From contig CAJWQE010000019.1 of assembly GCA_913045375.1 (NCBI GenBank), positions 1 to 32,995 of the forward strand: a stretch of DNA of 32,995 bases, in the 5' to 3' direction. The notes beneath the pieces were generated by a model, which did no database searches, had not been told where the DNA came from, and saw only the letters and a program-made list of their open reading frames with translations. This stretch comes from an uncultured Halieaceae bacterium (GTDB taxonomy: Bacteria > Pseudomonadota > Gammaproteobacteria > Pseudomonadales > Halieaceae). Positions 1-8,614 of this stretch are shown here, in pieces; the first letter of the stretch is position 1, and the number at the start of each line of letters is the position of its first letter. The position numbers and the translations under genes are program-made.

Positions 1-167
1 TGTCGCAGCAGTGCGATCTCTTGTTCGTAACGGCTTTCGCTTGTGTAGTGCTCTACCGGCTCACGCCACTGTGCTGTTCCAAGATCGGTTGTACCGTTAT
101 CGATATGCTCAAAAACGCGGTCAATGACGTCGTTGTTTTCTAATAAGCCGACGTTGTTGTTATCCAT
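1..167 (-). CDS. Rieske-type aromatic ring-hydroxylating dioxygenase alpha subunit (N-terminal fragment)
   Basis: Only the first 55 codons are in the window; the gene runs off the left edge. It starts at the ATG at 165-167 (minus strand) and begins MDNNNVGLLENNDVIDRVFE, followed by HIDNGTTDLG and a WREPVEHY segment. This pattern resembles the N-terminal lead-in of Rieske [2Fe-2S] ring-hydroxylating oxygenase large subunits that lie ahead of the CxH/CxxH cluster-binding motif. That motif would be outside the window, so the assignment rests on the lead-in alone. Such enzymes insert O2 into aromatic or other hydrophobic substrates using electrons from a reductase. An alternative is a Rieske monooxygenase of the same superfamily. 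The short leader upstream shows only a weak GAGAC-like ribosome site. Confidence 0.6.
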   Translation of the reverse strand, partial: MDNNNVGLLENNDVIDRVFEHIDNGTTDLGTAQWREPVEHYTSESRYEQEIALLR

Positions 168-234
168 ACTGTCTCGTTCTTTCCCGTTGGTTGCGCAGAG
201 GTCGCATATTGAACCTGCTCAAAAACGCCAGAAG

Positions 235-254
235 AATGCGCGTGCGCGGGCATT
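235..254 (-). terminator. Possible weak terminator after the lipoprotein gene
   Basis: On the minus strand an imperfect hairpin (AATGC at one end, GCATT at the other, GC-rich middle with one mismatch) begins at the stop codon of the lipoprotein gene. A run of five T follows about 10 nt beyond the stem rather than directly after it, so termination efficiency is uncertain. Confidence 0.25.
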
Positions 255-1432
255 CATCGGCTGTAGTTAGGATCATGTTGCTGCATGATCTCTGCGGCAA
301 CGTTGTGTAAATCAGTATCAAACCCGGTATCAAAGTCATTGCTCGATAGGTCGACCCCGTAAAGACCGCTCAGCCACAGTAAGGTACCGGTCTCAACAAT
401 AATTTTGCCCTGGTGGCCTTTTTCATCCGTGAATAGAGACTCGTCATAGGGGCCTCTCGGAAAGACGTCGTCCAACAACTCATTGTCCTGATACATCTGT
501 GCCAATACCTTCGCGGATTTACCGGTTGGAATGGAGAAGATGTGCGTTGATGGAAATTCTTCGCGCAGTGCATCAATCAGGGTTTTGTTCATCATCTCAT
601 CCACGAAAAAGGCGTAGAGCTCGTGAATGTCTGCGACCCCAAATTCTTCCGCACGTTGTTGCCAGTCAGCGGGGAAATCTATGGCAGGTACCGAGATCAA
701 AATATCTACGTCGGGGTTTTCTTGCAACGCGTAGGCGATCCACTCACTGTAACCCTCCGTCGGTGTGGTGGACTCAGCAATGTTACTACCGGTCATGCCG
801 AATACATCGATACCACCTTCATCTAAAGCCGCTTGAATCAGTTGTTTGCTCTGTTGGTTTGCTTCGCTGGGATCACTCCAGAGATATTTGGGTACGCCTT
901 TATCACCCCCCGCGAATACGCCCGTGTCGCTGTGATCGGAAAAGCCAGCATCGGCTGCCATCACCCCGAAGTGCTCAGCATAGGGTCTAAAGAAGCTGTT
1001 CCCCATTAAGACCATTTTGTCGCCCGCTAGATCAGCAACGGTAATAACGAGGCCGAGTGAGGCGGATGCGGTTCCGTCCGATGCAGAGACGGTGATCTCA
1101 TACACATTATCGGCATCGCTATCAGCAGGCGCTTCGTAATCGGGAGCGTCTACAAAGGCTAGCGCGCCGGAAGTAGAGCCCACGCTAAATGCACTGGCAT
1201 CAGAACCAGAGATACTGTAAGTAACAGCATCGCCATCCGGGTCAGTGGCCTCAACTGTTGTGACGCCTGTCGTATTCTCGTCAACCGAGTACTCCATGAC
1301 GCCTACAAATTCTGGTGGGTTATTGAGCGAGGGTGGAGTCTCAAGGCTACTTCCACCGCCACCACCTCCGCAGGCAGAGAGGAAGATAACGGAGAAGATG
1401 CCGGGCAGATGATGTGAAAGAGGATCTTTCAT
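254..1432 (-). CDS. Lipoprotein with cadherin-like domain and SGNH-hydrolase-like C-terminal domain
   Basis: The protein is 392 residues. The ATG at 1432 is chosen because TTTGGAG lies 7-8 nt upstream; an in-frame ATG at 1453 has no such site. The N-terminus is a type II signal peptide with lipobox LSAC (Cys21), followed directly by six glycines, a flexible tether. Residues about 38-138 form a cadherin/dystroglycan-like domain with the Ca2+-binding type motif DPDGDAVTYSISG. The rest carries GNSFF (144-148), TGSN (near 214-217) and DEKGH (336-340), which resemble SGNH blocks I (GDS/GNS), III (GxN) and V (DxxH). The likely role is a surface or periplasm-facing esterase/acetylhydrolase-like protein, but catalytic competence is unproven. 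It is divergent in type from its neighbours, and no operon partner is obvious. Confidence 0.7.
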   Translation of the reverse strand: MKDPLSHHLPGIFSVIFLSACGGGGGGSSLETPPSLNNPPEFVGVMEYSVDENTTGVTTVEATDPDGDAVTYSISGSDASAFSVGSTSGALAFVDAPDYEAPADSDADNVYEITVSASDGTASASLGLVITVADLAGDKMVLMGNSFFRPYAEHFGVMAADAGFSDHSDTGVFAGGDKGVPKYLWSDPSEANQQSKQLIQAALDEGGIDVFGMTGSNIAESTTPTEGYSEWIAYALQENPDVDILISVPAIDFPADWQQRAEEFGVADIHELYAFFVDEMMNKTLIDALREEFPSTHIFSIPTGKSAKVLAQMYQDNELLDDVFPRGPYDESLFTDEKGHQGKIIVETGTLLWLSGLYGVDLSSNDFDTGFDTDLHNVAAEIMQQHDPNYSR

Positions 1433-1497
1433 GGTTTTACTCCAAATAACCATTTTGGGTCTTCTACGGATTCAGGCATCAGTCCCGTTCCCAGACT

Positions 1498-2517
1498 TTA
1501 CGAGGGGTCAGCTAGCTTGAGCAGTTGCTTGCCGTGATTCTCGCCCGTGTAGAGGCGACGTAGCGTATTCGGGATATTTTCGAACCCTTCCTGCACATCG
1601 ACCTGAAATTTCAGATCACCGGACATTACCCAGCCCATGAGATCTTGAATGGCTTCCATGGCCCGCGGCATGTAATCGAGGATGATGAAGCCCTCCATGC
1701 GTCCTCGGTTTGTCACGAGATTCATCAGGTTTGAGGGCCCTGGAATCGGTTCTTCCGCGTTATAGCCGGAGATACCGCCGCACATGACAACACGGGAATA
1801 GAGATTGAGGTGGTTAAGGGCCGCTTCAAGCGTGTCGCCGCCTACATTGTCAAAAAAGACATCCCACTTGTCGGGGCAGGCCGCGGCAATTTGCTCGTCC
1901 AAGTTGCCCTGCTTGTAGTCGATCGCTGCATCTAGCCCTGCCACTTCGGTGAGCCACCGACATTTCTCTGGACCGCCTGCGATACCGACCACGCGACACC
2001 CTTTAATCTTGGCTATCTGGCTCGCAACCGAGCCGGTGGCGCCGGCAGCGCCTGAGACCAGCACTGTTTCGCCAGCTTTTGGCTGGCCTAATTCGAGCAG
2101 ACCAAAGTAGGCGGTAATACCGGTCAAACCAATGACAGAAAGCATCATCTCCGGTGTGACTCCCTCAGGCACTTTGGTGACGCCGGTGACGCCTTCACCT
2201 GGAGTAATAACTGCATAGTCCTGCCAGCCACCCATGGTTTGTACGAGATCGCCCTCGGAGAAATCATCGTGGTTGGATAGCACGACCTGTCCCACCGTAC
2301 CGGCTCGCATAACCTCACCTATGCCGACGGGCGGCAGGTAGCTGGGACGGTCGACTGCCCAGCCTCGCTGAGTGGGATCAAAAGAAAAGTAAAGATTTTT
2401 GACTAATATCTGTTGGTCGACGACCTTGGGAACGGTGGTCTCTACAAACTCAAAATTGGCTTCCCCGATCATTCCCTCGGGGCGTTTCGCGAGACGCCAT
2501 TGGCGGTTAACAGTCAT
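1498..2517 (-). CDS. NADP-dependent oxidoreductase, COG2130 (CurA/YncB-like) medium-chain reductase
   Basis: This is a 339-residue zinc-independent medium-chain dehydrogenase/reductase. The N-terminal GroES-like domain opens with NRQWRLAKRPEG and carries YFSFDPTQRGW near 43-53, typical of COG2130 (curcumin/alkenal/prostaglandin reductases). The Rossmann nucleotide loop AAGATGS is at 157-163 and no catalytic or structural zinc cysteines are seen. Members reduce activated C=C bonds of enals and enones with NADPH in the cytoplasm. The length matches the family. AGAGAGG lies about 9 nt before the ATG. It sits 41 nt downstream of a TetR gene on the same strand, so the two are probably one operon and this reductase is a likely regulatory target. 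The true substrate cannot be read from sequence. Confidence 0.9.
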   Translation of the reverse strand: MTVNRQWRLAKRPEGMIGEANFEFVETTVPKVVDQQILVKNLYFSFDPTQRGWAVDRPSYLPPVGIGEVMRAGTVGQVVLSNHDDFSEGDLVQTMGGWQDYAVITPGEGVTGVTKVPEGVTPEMMLSVIGLTGITAYFGLLELGQPKAGETVLVSGAAGATGSVASQIAKIKGCRVVGIAGGPEKCRWLTEVAGLDAAIDYKQGNLDEQIAAACPDKWDVFFDNVGGDTLEAALNHLNLYSRVVMCGGISGYNAEEPIPGPSNLMNLVTNRGRMEGFIILDYMPRAMEAIQDLMGWVMSGDLKFQVDVQEGFENIPNTLRRLYTGENHGKQLLKLADPS

Positions 2518-2558
2518 TAATTCAGCCTCTCTATGTAAGCTTTGATTTTAGTGGCGTG

Positions 2559-3179
2559 TTACTTAAATTGTCGTTCGTTTTTCTTTCCGGCTACGAGCGT
2601 TTCTATACCCGCAATAATGTAGTTGACCGTCAGCTCAACGGTCTCATCCATGCTCAAGCCTCGTTTGCCCGCTAGCTCGGCGGCTGACCAAGCAGCACCG
2701 GAAGACAGCTGCACAATGAGACGTGCGGTATCCTCGTCAAGCCGGTAATGTTCGGAGACTTTCTCAATGAGGTAGCTGGCGGCTTGTCGCGAGTTTTGTA
2801 CCAACCTGTTCTGGACGACACTCGCTATTTCAGGCTGAGTAATGAGAATGGGTAACACCGTGCCAGGCGCATAGTGCTCAAAATTACTTCTGACCGCGAC
2901 ACGGACAATGTCTTCAAAGCTCGTTGCTTGCTCCGCGTCGTTTGCGGTTCGCCTGTTAAATCGTGCGAACTCGCGCTTGAGTAATGTTTGAAGGAGCTCG
3001 ATTCGATTCGGGAAGTAGTTATAGACCAGCGGTGCGGACACATTCGCTCGCTTTGCGAGCCCTTCCATTGTGAAGCCGGCAATGCCGTCCGTTGCAATCA
3101 TTTCCGCGCTGCAATCGAGCAAGTGCTCCTGCCGTGCCTCGGGGCTGAGTCTGATTCGTTTGGGTTTAGTGTCTGTCAT
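2559..3179 (-). CDS. TetR/AcrR family transcriptional regulator
   Basis: The 206-residue protein has a TetR N-terminal DNA-binding domain: the helix-turn-helix spans about 33-60 with FTMEGLAKRANVSAPLVYNY, where LVYNYF is the usual family ending of the recognition helix. The C-terminal part (about 75-200) is all-helical and ligand-binding in the family, without a recognisable ligand signature. It lies upstream of the COG2130 reductase and divergent from the first amidohydrolase, so it may repress its own operon and possibly the divergent gene. The ribosome site is weak, and a candidate promoter lies so close that the leader would be only about 10 nt. Confidence 0.9.
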   Translation of the reverse strand: MTDTKPKRIRLSPEARQEHLLDCSAEMIATDGIAGFTMEGLAKRANVSAPLVYNYFPNRIELLQTLLKREFARFNRRTANDAEQATSFEDIVRVAVRSNFEHYAPGTVLPILITQPEIASVVQNRLVQNSRQAASYLIEKVSEHYRLDEDTARLIVQLSSGAAWSAAELAGKRGLSMDETVELTVNYIIAGIETLVAGKKNERQFK

Positions 3180-3196
3180 GGCTTTATTGTTGAGTG

Positions 3197-3224
3197 TCTA
3201 TAGTAATCAGTGTAGTTGAACCAA
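3197..3224 (-). promoter_or_regulatory. Candidate sigma70 promoter of the TetR-reductase operon
   Basis: On the minus strand, TTGGTT (3219-3224) and TATAGA (3197-3202) are separated by 16 nt. The -10 box matches TATAAT at four or five positions; the -35 is weaker. Transcription would start about 10 nt before the TetR ATG. Confidence 0.3.
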
Positions 3225-3263
3225 GAACAGCCGTAAACCGAGGGGCGCTAGCCAGAGTGGAAC

Positions 3264-3311
3264 GTCATGACAGCCCCAACAATGTCGTTTAACGTTGAGG
3301 TTCTGACGTCA
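3264..3311. promoter_or_regulatory. Candidate operator palindromes in the TetR/amidohydrolase divergent region
   Basis: Two perfect 8-bp palindromes, GTCATGAC (3264-3271) and TGACGTCA (3304-3311), lie in the 145-bp divergent region; the second ends about 13 nt before the amidohydrolase start. They could be regulator sites, possibly for the neighbouring TetR, but short palindromes arise by chance. Confidence 0.2.
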
Positions 3312-3324
3312 AAGCGAGGTGGGT

Positions 3325-4758
3325 ATGAGAGTTGAACATTCGTTAACGCGACGATCACTGCCCGTGGCGCTGACACTCCATTTTTGGGTGTCGCTCCTCT
3401 CTACGTGGTTGTTTTTAGCCTCGTTTCAAACAACCGCCTCGCAAGTGCATCCAGTAGGGCCTATTGCGCTGGTAGGAGCTCAGGTGCTAGACGGTTATGA
3501 GGCTACTCCAATTTCTGACGGCGTCGTTGTCTTTGAGGATGGGGTTATCACGGCGGTGGGACCGGCTAGTGACGTCCAGATACCGGCGAATGCAGTGGTT
3601 ATCGATGTAGGAGGTCACACCGTGCTTCCCGGGCTCATCGATAATCATGTTCACGTTGATTTAATCGGACATGGCTCTTACGAGCGTTACTACGAATTTC
3701 TTGGTGGCGATGAACGCTTAGATGAGGTGATGCCCATCGCCGCCAAGCAAATGTTAAGAGCGGGCGTCACAACAGCGCTGGATTTGGGGGCGCCTTTCAA
3801 GATTATCGATGTTCGACGAAAAATCGATGCGGGCGAGATCCCGGGCCCTCGTCTACTGATATCGGGTCCTTGGATAACACGCGTTGAGTACGACACCATC
3901 CCCGACAGTTATGAGGAGATTATCAGTTCACCGGAGGAGGGCGCTCGCAAAGCTCTAGAGCTCATTGATCGGGGCTCTGACGTCATTAAAACCTGGGAAG
4001 GTCTTACGCAAGAGGACTATCACGCCATTGTGGCTGCGGCCCACTCTCGGGGCGTGAAGGTTCACGCTCATCTTTATGATCCCGAAGCCATCAAAATGGC
4101 CATCGAGGCGGGCGTCGATGTGTTTCAACACGTTGGATCAGCGGGTAACCCGCCGTACGAGGACGCGTTGATTAATACTATTGCGCACAAAGAGATTCCA
4201 GTCGTTCAGACCATTTCTCATCGCGTTTGGGTTTATCCCTCGACGGTGGCGTTTCCTTCCCGTCTGAAGAGAGCCGAGTACAAAACGGATATGCCGGACG
4301 ATATTTACCGTGAGTTCATGGATTCATTTCAAAACTTTCACCAGCTTCCTTACTTCAGGAACGCGGCGACCGAAATACGGAACTCGAAACAATCCGCCAG
4401 TCAGTTCATCGAGGCCGGCGCGCGCATCGGTGTCGGCACTGATGCAGCCAGTCCGCTCAATATGCATCTGGAGGCCATTTGGCGTGAGATGTCTGCCTTG
4501 GTCGACAGTGGAATGACCCCGATTCAGGCCATATCAGCTGCAACCAAAACGAACGCCGAGATACTCGGCGTATTCGCCCAGCGCGGTAGTCTGGAGCCCG
4601 GAAAACAGGCCGATATTCTCGTCGTTGCGGGCAATCCGCTGGAGGATATTGAGGTGCTGGGTCGGGTAGCCTTGGTCGCTAAGGGCGGCGCAATGTGGAT
4701 TACCGAAAACAGCACGCTTGAGGTTAATGGCCCGGTCAATCACTTCCAGAATCCCTAG
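3325..4758 (+). CDS. Exported metal-dependent amidohydrolase (imidazolonepropionase/prolidase-like)
   Basis: The protein is 477 residues from the ATG at 3325; GAGGT at 3316-3320 supports this start over the GTG six nt earlier. An N-terminal hydrophobic segment (about 15-38) suggests export. The amidohydrolase TIM-barrel signature is complete: HVH (His108, His110), a lysine in VIKTWEG (Lys222) that fits a carboxylated bridging lysine, VHAH (His247, His249), FQHVG (His269) and GVGTDAASP (Asp373). The flanking small beta domain is visible in the SDGVVVFEDGVITAVG start and the GKQADILVV end. Family members hydrolyse amide, imide or dipeptide (including Xaa-Pro) bonds. The next gene downstream is also an amidohydrolase. 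The exact substrate is unknown. Confidence 0.9.
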   Translation: MRVEHSLTRRSLPVALTLHFWVSLLSTWLFLASFQTTASQVHPVGPIALVGAQVLDGYEATPISDGVVVFEDGVITAVGPASDVQIPANAVVIDVGGHTVLPGLIDNHVHVDLIGHGSYERYYEFLGGDERLDEVMPIAAKQMLRAGVTTALDLGAPFKIIDVRRKIDAGEIPGPRLLISGPWITRVEYDTIPDSYEEIISSPEEGARKALELIDRGSDVIKTWEGLTQEDYHAIVAAAHSRGVKVHAHLYDPEAIKMAIEAGVDVFQHVGSAGNPPYEDALINTIAHKEIPVVQTISHRVWVYPSTVAFPSRLKRAEYKTDMPDDIYREFMDSFQNFHQLPYFRNAATEIRNSKQSASQFIEAGARIGVGTDAASPLNMHLEAIWREMSALVDSGMTPIQAISAATKTNAEILGVFAQRGSLEPGKQADILVVAGNPLEDIEVLGRVALVAKGGAMWITENSTLEVNGPVNHFQNP

Positions 4759-4803
4759 GATTTCCGAGACATTATCGTCGTGCGTATGCCACTCGCGTCT
4801 GCT

Positions 4804-4809
4804 TATAAT
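4804..4809 (+). promoter_or_regulatory. Candidate -10 box for the propeller-amidohydrolase gene
   Basis: A perfect TATAAT lies 38 nt upstream of the ATG at 4848 in the 89-bp gap between the two amidohydrolase genes. The sequence 17 nt upstream (TGCGTA) is a poor -35, so this may be a weak or activator-dependent promoter. Confidence 0.35.
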
Positions 4810-4847
4810 CAAGTTCATACACCTCATAACAATGGACGTGATCAGAG

Positions 4848-7800
4848 ATGAATCGATTAGCGCATGTATTAGTGGCAGCCACGATGACGTGGGCACCGAT
4901 CGCGGCACAGGCAGACTCAGAAAAAGATAGCTTGCCGCTCGAGGGCGCGACTGAGGTTCTCAGTTTCACGACGGATGAGGGTTCATGGCTCTCCATTGAT
5001 GTGGTACCCGAGGGCGGTAGCCTCATCTTTGATCTCTTGGGCGATTTATACCGCTTACCCATCGATGGTGGTGAGGCGATTCGTCTCACCTCAGGTCTTG
5101 GATACGACAGCCAGCCAGTGATCTCACCTGACGGACAGCAGGTTGCGTTCATCAGCGATCGGGACGGCGCGACTAATTTGTGGGTTGCTGACATCAACGG
5201 TGACGACGCTCGACAACTCTCATCGGAACGCCACGCCGGTATGATTTCTCCGCAATGGAGCTCGGATGGCGATTACCTCATCGTTACTCGAGTTGGTACT
5301 GATACTGAACTGGTGATGTTCCACGTTGACGGTGGCTCCGGCGTGACTTTGACGGGCTCAGGAGGTAATGAGCGCTTCTGGGGTGTTGGTGTGGAGGCCT
5401 CTCCCGACGGTGAGCATCTTTACTTCGCTAAGGGTCAGGGTTCACGACGAGATATCCCTGCATCGCAGATCAGTCGCTACACCTTTGCCACAGGCGATAT
5501 CGAGCCGTTGACGCAAGGCGAGGGTGGTGCCTTTCGCCCCGTGTTGTCTCCCGATGGTCGGTTCATGGTATACGGCACGCGATTCGAAGCTCAGACAGGA
5601 CTGCGAATTCGCGACCTGAATTCGGGTGCGGACCGATGGCTGACCTACCCGATTCAACGCGATGCGCAGGAGAACTTCCGCCCGCCAAGTCGCGATCTCT
5701 TACCCGGTTACTCGTTCACGCCTGATGGTCAGCAGGTTGTCTTCAATGCGTTCGGCAAAATCTGGCGGGTTGATGTGACAACGGGCGACCGTGAGGAAAT
5801 CCCCTTCACGGCGGATGTGGCGCTCGACATTGGACCCGACCTCACGGCGCCTTATCGGGTGCCGCAAGGTGATCTGACGGCCACGCTAATTCAGGACCCG
5901 CGACCCTCGCCCGATAAGAGCAAGATTGCTGCGTCTGTCTTGACCAAAATCTATGTCGTGGATGCGGACGGGAAAAACCTGAAGCGTCTCACCAAGAGCA
6001 ATCAAAATGAATTTAAGCCGATCTGGTCACCTGATGGCCGTTGGATTGCTTACACCACCTGGTCGCATGCGCGCGGCGGACACATTTACAAGATGCGCGC
6101 TGATGGCAAGGGTAAGCCAAGACAACTTACTGACATCGAGGCGTTTTACACCGATCTGGCGTTCAGTCCCGACGGCAGTGCGATCGTTGCCATGCGAGGA
6201 AACGAGTTTCTTCGCAATCAGACGTTTAGCGAGTTTGGGGGTTTGAGAATTCCACTGGAGTTGATCTCGTTACCTGCCAAAGGCGGTGAGCAAACGGTTA
6301 TCAAAGCGCTCGACAGTGGACGTTATCCTCACTTTGGCCCTGAGGCAGATCGCGTGTACCTCACAGGTGATGACGGGCTCTTTTCACTGACGCTTAGCGG
6401 TACCGACTATCGAGATGAAATGACGGTAAACGCACCGCGCGGCAACCGACGTGGCGATGACCCCCCGCGAGCTGAAGCTATTTACGTACACCCAGACGGC
6501 CACTCGGTGTTGGCGTTTGCTAACAAGCAGGTGTGGTGGATTGCAAAGCCAAAAGTGGGTGCACAGGCGGTTGTTGCCAACCTCAGAGGCGGCGACGTAC
6601 CAGTAAAGCGGCTAACCCACGTGGGGGCGGATTATCTGGGTTGGTCCAGCGATGGTAGTGGTGTCTGGTGGGCAATCGGAAACACCTTTCATTCTCGCCC
6701 GCTCGCGAGTCTAAGCTTTGAGGCAGATGATGCAGATTCAGATGAAGCCGTTTCGGATGCAGATGACGACGTATCAGATCGCTTTGTTCCTGAAGATGAG
6801 CACCCCGCGGTCACTGCCGTTGACATGGATGTGGTCATGCCCAGATCGATGCCAACAGGTGCGCTGTTATTACAGAGGGTCAATCTCATCAGCATGTCCG
6901 GTGAGTCGACGGAAGCCATGGCAGAGGTGCGCAAGTCGCAAGATATTCTAATAGTCGATAACCGCATTCATGCGATCGGTGATCATGGCAGTTTACCGGT
7001 GCCTGACGGAGCGACGCGACGCGACCTCAACAACAAATTTGTTGTACCCGGTTTTATCGATACGCACGCCCACTGGGAGTTCAGAACCAGCGATGTGCTG
7101 GAACCCCACAACTGGTCGCTCGTCGCCAATGTGGCTTATGGGGTAACCACCGGGCTCGATGTTCAGACAGCCACGAACGACTACCTGGCTTACCGCGATT
7201 TTGTCGAAACGGGTCAGTCCATTGGTCAGCGCGCTTTCATGACGGCACGCGGCGTCTTTGGTGACACCGACTTCCAGTCATACGACGAGGCTTATGCTTA
7301 CCTCCGACGATACAGCGAGCACTATCACACCAATAACATTAAAAGTTATGTGGTTGGCAATCGTCAGCAGCGGCAGTGGGTGGTTCAAGCCAGTCAGGCG
7401 TTGGGGCTGATGCCCACCACCGAGGGGGCAGCCGATCAGAAGATGGGCATCACGCATGCCATCGACGGCATGCATGGTCACGAACATAATCTTCCCGACT
7501 CCCCCATTTTCAAGGATGTGGTCGAGCTCTTCGCGAAAACAAAAACGGCTTATACACCCACATTGGTGGTGCAGTACAACGCGCCGACGCTTGTCGATTA
7601 CTTCTTCACTCGAACCGATGTGAGAGATGATGAAAAGCTCCGCCGCTTTTATCCGAGTAATCGTTTAGATGAGTTAACACTGCGGCGTTCTAGCTGGTAT
7701 CGGGACAATGAATTTGATTTCGAACAAGGTGCTGCTCAGGTCGCAAAAATTCAACGCGCGGGTGGTCTCGTGGGTGTTGGAGGCCATGCCGAGCTACAAG

Positions 7801-8141
7801 GTCTGGGCTATCACTGGGAAATGTGGGCTTATGCCATGGGTGGTATGACGCCCGTTGAGGTGTTGCGGGCTGCCACGATCGACGGAGCGCGCATCATTGG
7901 TGTCGAGCAGGATCTTGGGTCCATTGAGGTAGGGAAGCTGGCCGATATGGTCGTGCTGAACAGCAACCCGCTGGATAACATTCGCAATACCGTTGATATC
8001 GATAAAGTCCTCATCAATGGCCGTCTTTACAACGGTGACACCATGGATCAGGAGTGGCCTGATCATTTGCCATTACCCGATTTTTGGTGGTGGGATCAGG
8101 CAGATCGCCGGTTTGTTCCTGCTGAGAACGGGAATAATTAA
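4848..8141 (+). CDS. Exported TolB-like (PD40) beta-propeller fused to amidohydrolase
   Basis: This is a 1097-residue protein. Residues 1-22 are a signal peptide ending in AQA. About 40-620 is a propeller built of repeated SPDG-type PD40/WD40-like blades, for example VISPDGQQVAFISDRDG and IWSPDGRWIAYTTW. A strongly acidic Asp/Glu/Ser-rich linker follows at about 624-654. The C-terminal part (about 670-1085) is an amidohydrolase with DTHAHWEF (His740, His742), internal histidines in the DGMHGHEHN segment and GKLADMVVL near the end. The usual GTD of the family is replaced by GVGGHAELQG (His980, Glu982), so metal chemistry may differ. Related fusions occur in many marine and soil bacteria; substrates are probably peptide-like, but this is inference. 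It follows the first amidohydrolase by 89 bp and has its own possible promoter. Confidence 0.9.
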   Translation: MNRLAHVLVAATMTWAPIAAQADSEKDSLPLEGATEVLSFTTDEGSWLSIDVVPEGGSLIFDLLGDLYRLPIDGGEAIRLTSGLGYDSQPVISPDGQQVAFISDRDGATNLWVADINGDDARQLSSERHAGMISPQWSSDGDYLIVTRVGTDTELVMFHVDGGSGVTLTGSGGNERFWGVGVEASPDGEHLYFAKGQGSRRDIPASQISRYTFATGDIEPLTQGEGGAFRPVLSPDGRFMVYGTRFEAQTGLRIRDLNSGADRWLTYPIQRDAQENFRPPSRDLLPGYSFTPDGQQVVFNAFGKIWRVDVTTGDREEIPFTADVALDIGPDLTAPYRVPQGDLTATLIQDPRPSPDKSKIAASVLTKIYVVDADGKNLKRLTKSNQNEFKPIWSPDGRWIAYTTWSHARGGHIYKMRADGKGKPRQLTDIEAFYTDLAFSPDGSAIVAMRGNEFLRNQTFSEFGGLRIPLELISLPAKGGEQTVIKALDSGRYPHFGPEADRVYLTGDDGLFSLTLSGTDYRDEMTVNAPRGNRRGDDPPRAEAIYVHPDGHSVLAFANKQVWWIAKPKVGAQAVVANLRGGDVPVKRLTHVGADYLGWSSDGSGVWWAIGNTFHSRPLASLSFEADDADSDEAVSDADDDVSDRFVPEDEHPAVTAVDMDVVMPRSMPTGALLLQRVNLISMSGESTEAMAEVRKSQDILIVDNRIHAIGDHGSLPVPDGATRRDLNNKFVVPGFIDTHAHWEFRTSDVLEPHNWSLVANVAYGVTTGLDVQTATNDYLAYRDFVETGQSIGQRAFMTARGVFGDTDFQSYDEAYAYLRRYSEHYHTNNIKSYVVGNRQQRQWVVQASQALGLMPTTEGAADQKMGITHAIDGMHGHEHNLPDSPIFKDVVELFAKTKTAYTPTLVVQYNAPTLVDYFFTRTDVRDDEKLRRFYPSNRLDELTLRRSSWYRDNEFDFEQGAAQVAKIQRAGGLVGVGGHAELQGLGYHWEMWAYAMGGMTPVEVLRAATIDGARIIGVEQDLGSIEVGKLADMVVLNSNPLDNIRNTVDIDKVLINGRLYNGDTMDQEWPDHLPLPDFWWWDQADRRFVPAENGNN

Positions 8142-8237
8142 AGCGCCTGCGCTCGCCTTATTTCGCGTCCCATAACGACTTTGTTCATCCTCCGGTTTGC
8201 GTTCCATTTTTGGGGCGCCTGACTGCTTTTTCGTTAC

Positions 8238-8270
8238 ACGCGGAACTCCCAAGCCCCGCGTATCCTTTTT
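8238..8270 (+). terminator. Candidate intrinsic terminator after the propeller-amidohydrolase
   Basis: A perfect 6-bp stem (ACGCGG at 8238-8243, CCGCGT at 8256-8261) with a 12-nt loop is followed by ATCC and five T (8266-8270). It lies about 100 nt after the stop codon. The large loop and offset T-run lower confidence. Confidence 0.4.
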
Positions 8271-8311
8271 GTCGTCATACCGTAGTGACGTTAATCAAGG
8301 AGTAATGAAAC

Positions 8312-8602
8312 ATGGATAAAGTTAGGTCTGTTGTAATTTCCGGACTGGTTGTTTTGGGAATGGGCGTCGAAGCCAATGCGTCCACCTCAGTGAGTGCTGC
8401 CTACGGGCAATGCAAGGCTGAAGTGCTGGAGAAGTTCGGTGGTGATACGCGCATCACCATGAAGGGTAGCAAGAAGTATTCGGGCACCCTCACCGTCAAA
8501 CTGTCTGTTGTACCGGACGGCGCATCACGTCAACGATTATTGTGCAAAGTAACCGATGATGCCTTGGTGCTGACTGACAAAGAGGGCAAGCCGCTTTCTT
8601 AA
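8312..8602 (+). CDS. Small secreted protein of unknown function
   Basis: The 96-residue protein has a strong ribosome site, AAGGAG, 9 nt before the ATG. Residues 1-24 look like a Sec signal peptide (hydrophobic core SGLVVLGMGV, ending ANA), leaving a mature domain of about 72 residues. The mature part has two cysteines (in YGQCKAEV and LLCKVTD), which could form a disulfide in the periplasm, and reads as a short alpha segment followed by beta strands with KGSKKYSGTLTVKLSVVPDG. I recognise no named family. The LysR gene starts 12 nt after its stop, so the two are very likely co-transcribed. Confidence 0.75.
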   Translation: MDKVRSVVISGLVVLGMGVEANASTSVSAAYGQCKAEVLEKFGGDTRITMKGSKKYSGTLTVKLSVVPDGASRQRLLCKVTDDALVLTDKEGKPLS

Positions 8603-8614
8603 ATAGGGAACGTT

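Noticed and set aside
107..229. TGCTCAAAAACGC occurring twice, in the Rieske gene and in the following gap
   Set aside because: Only 13 nt are shared and the flanks do not match, so this is likely chance or a tiny remnant.
3319..3324. GTG six nt upstream as the start of the first amidohydrolase
   Set aside because: The GAGGT site overlaps this GTG, so it fits the ATG at 3325 instead.
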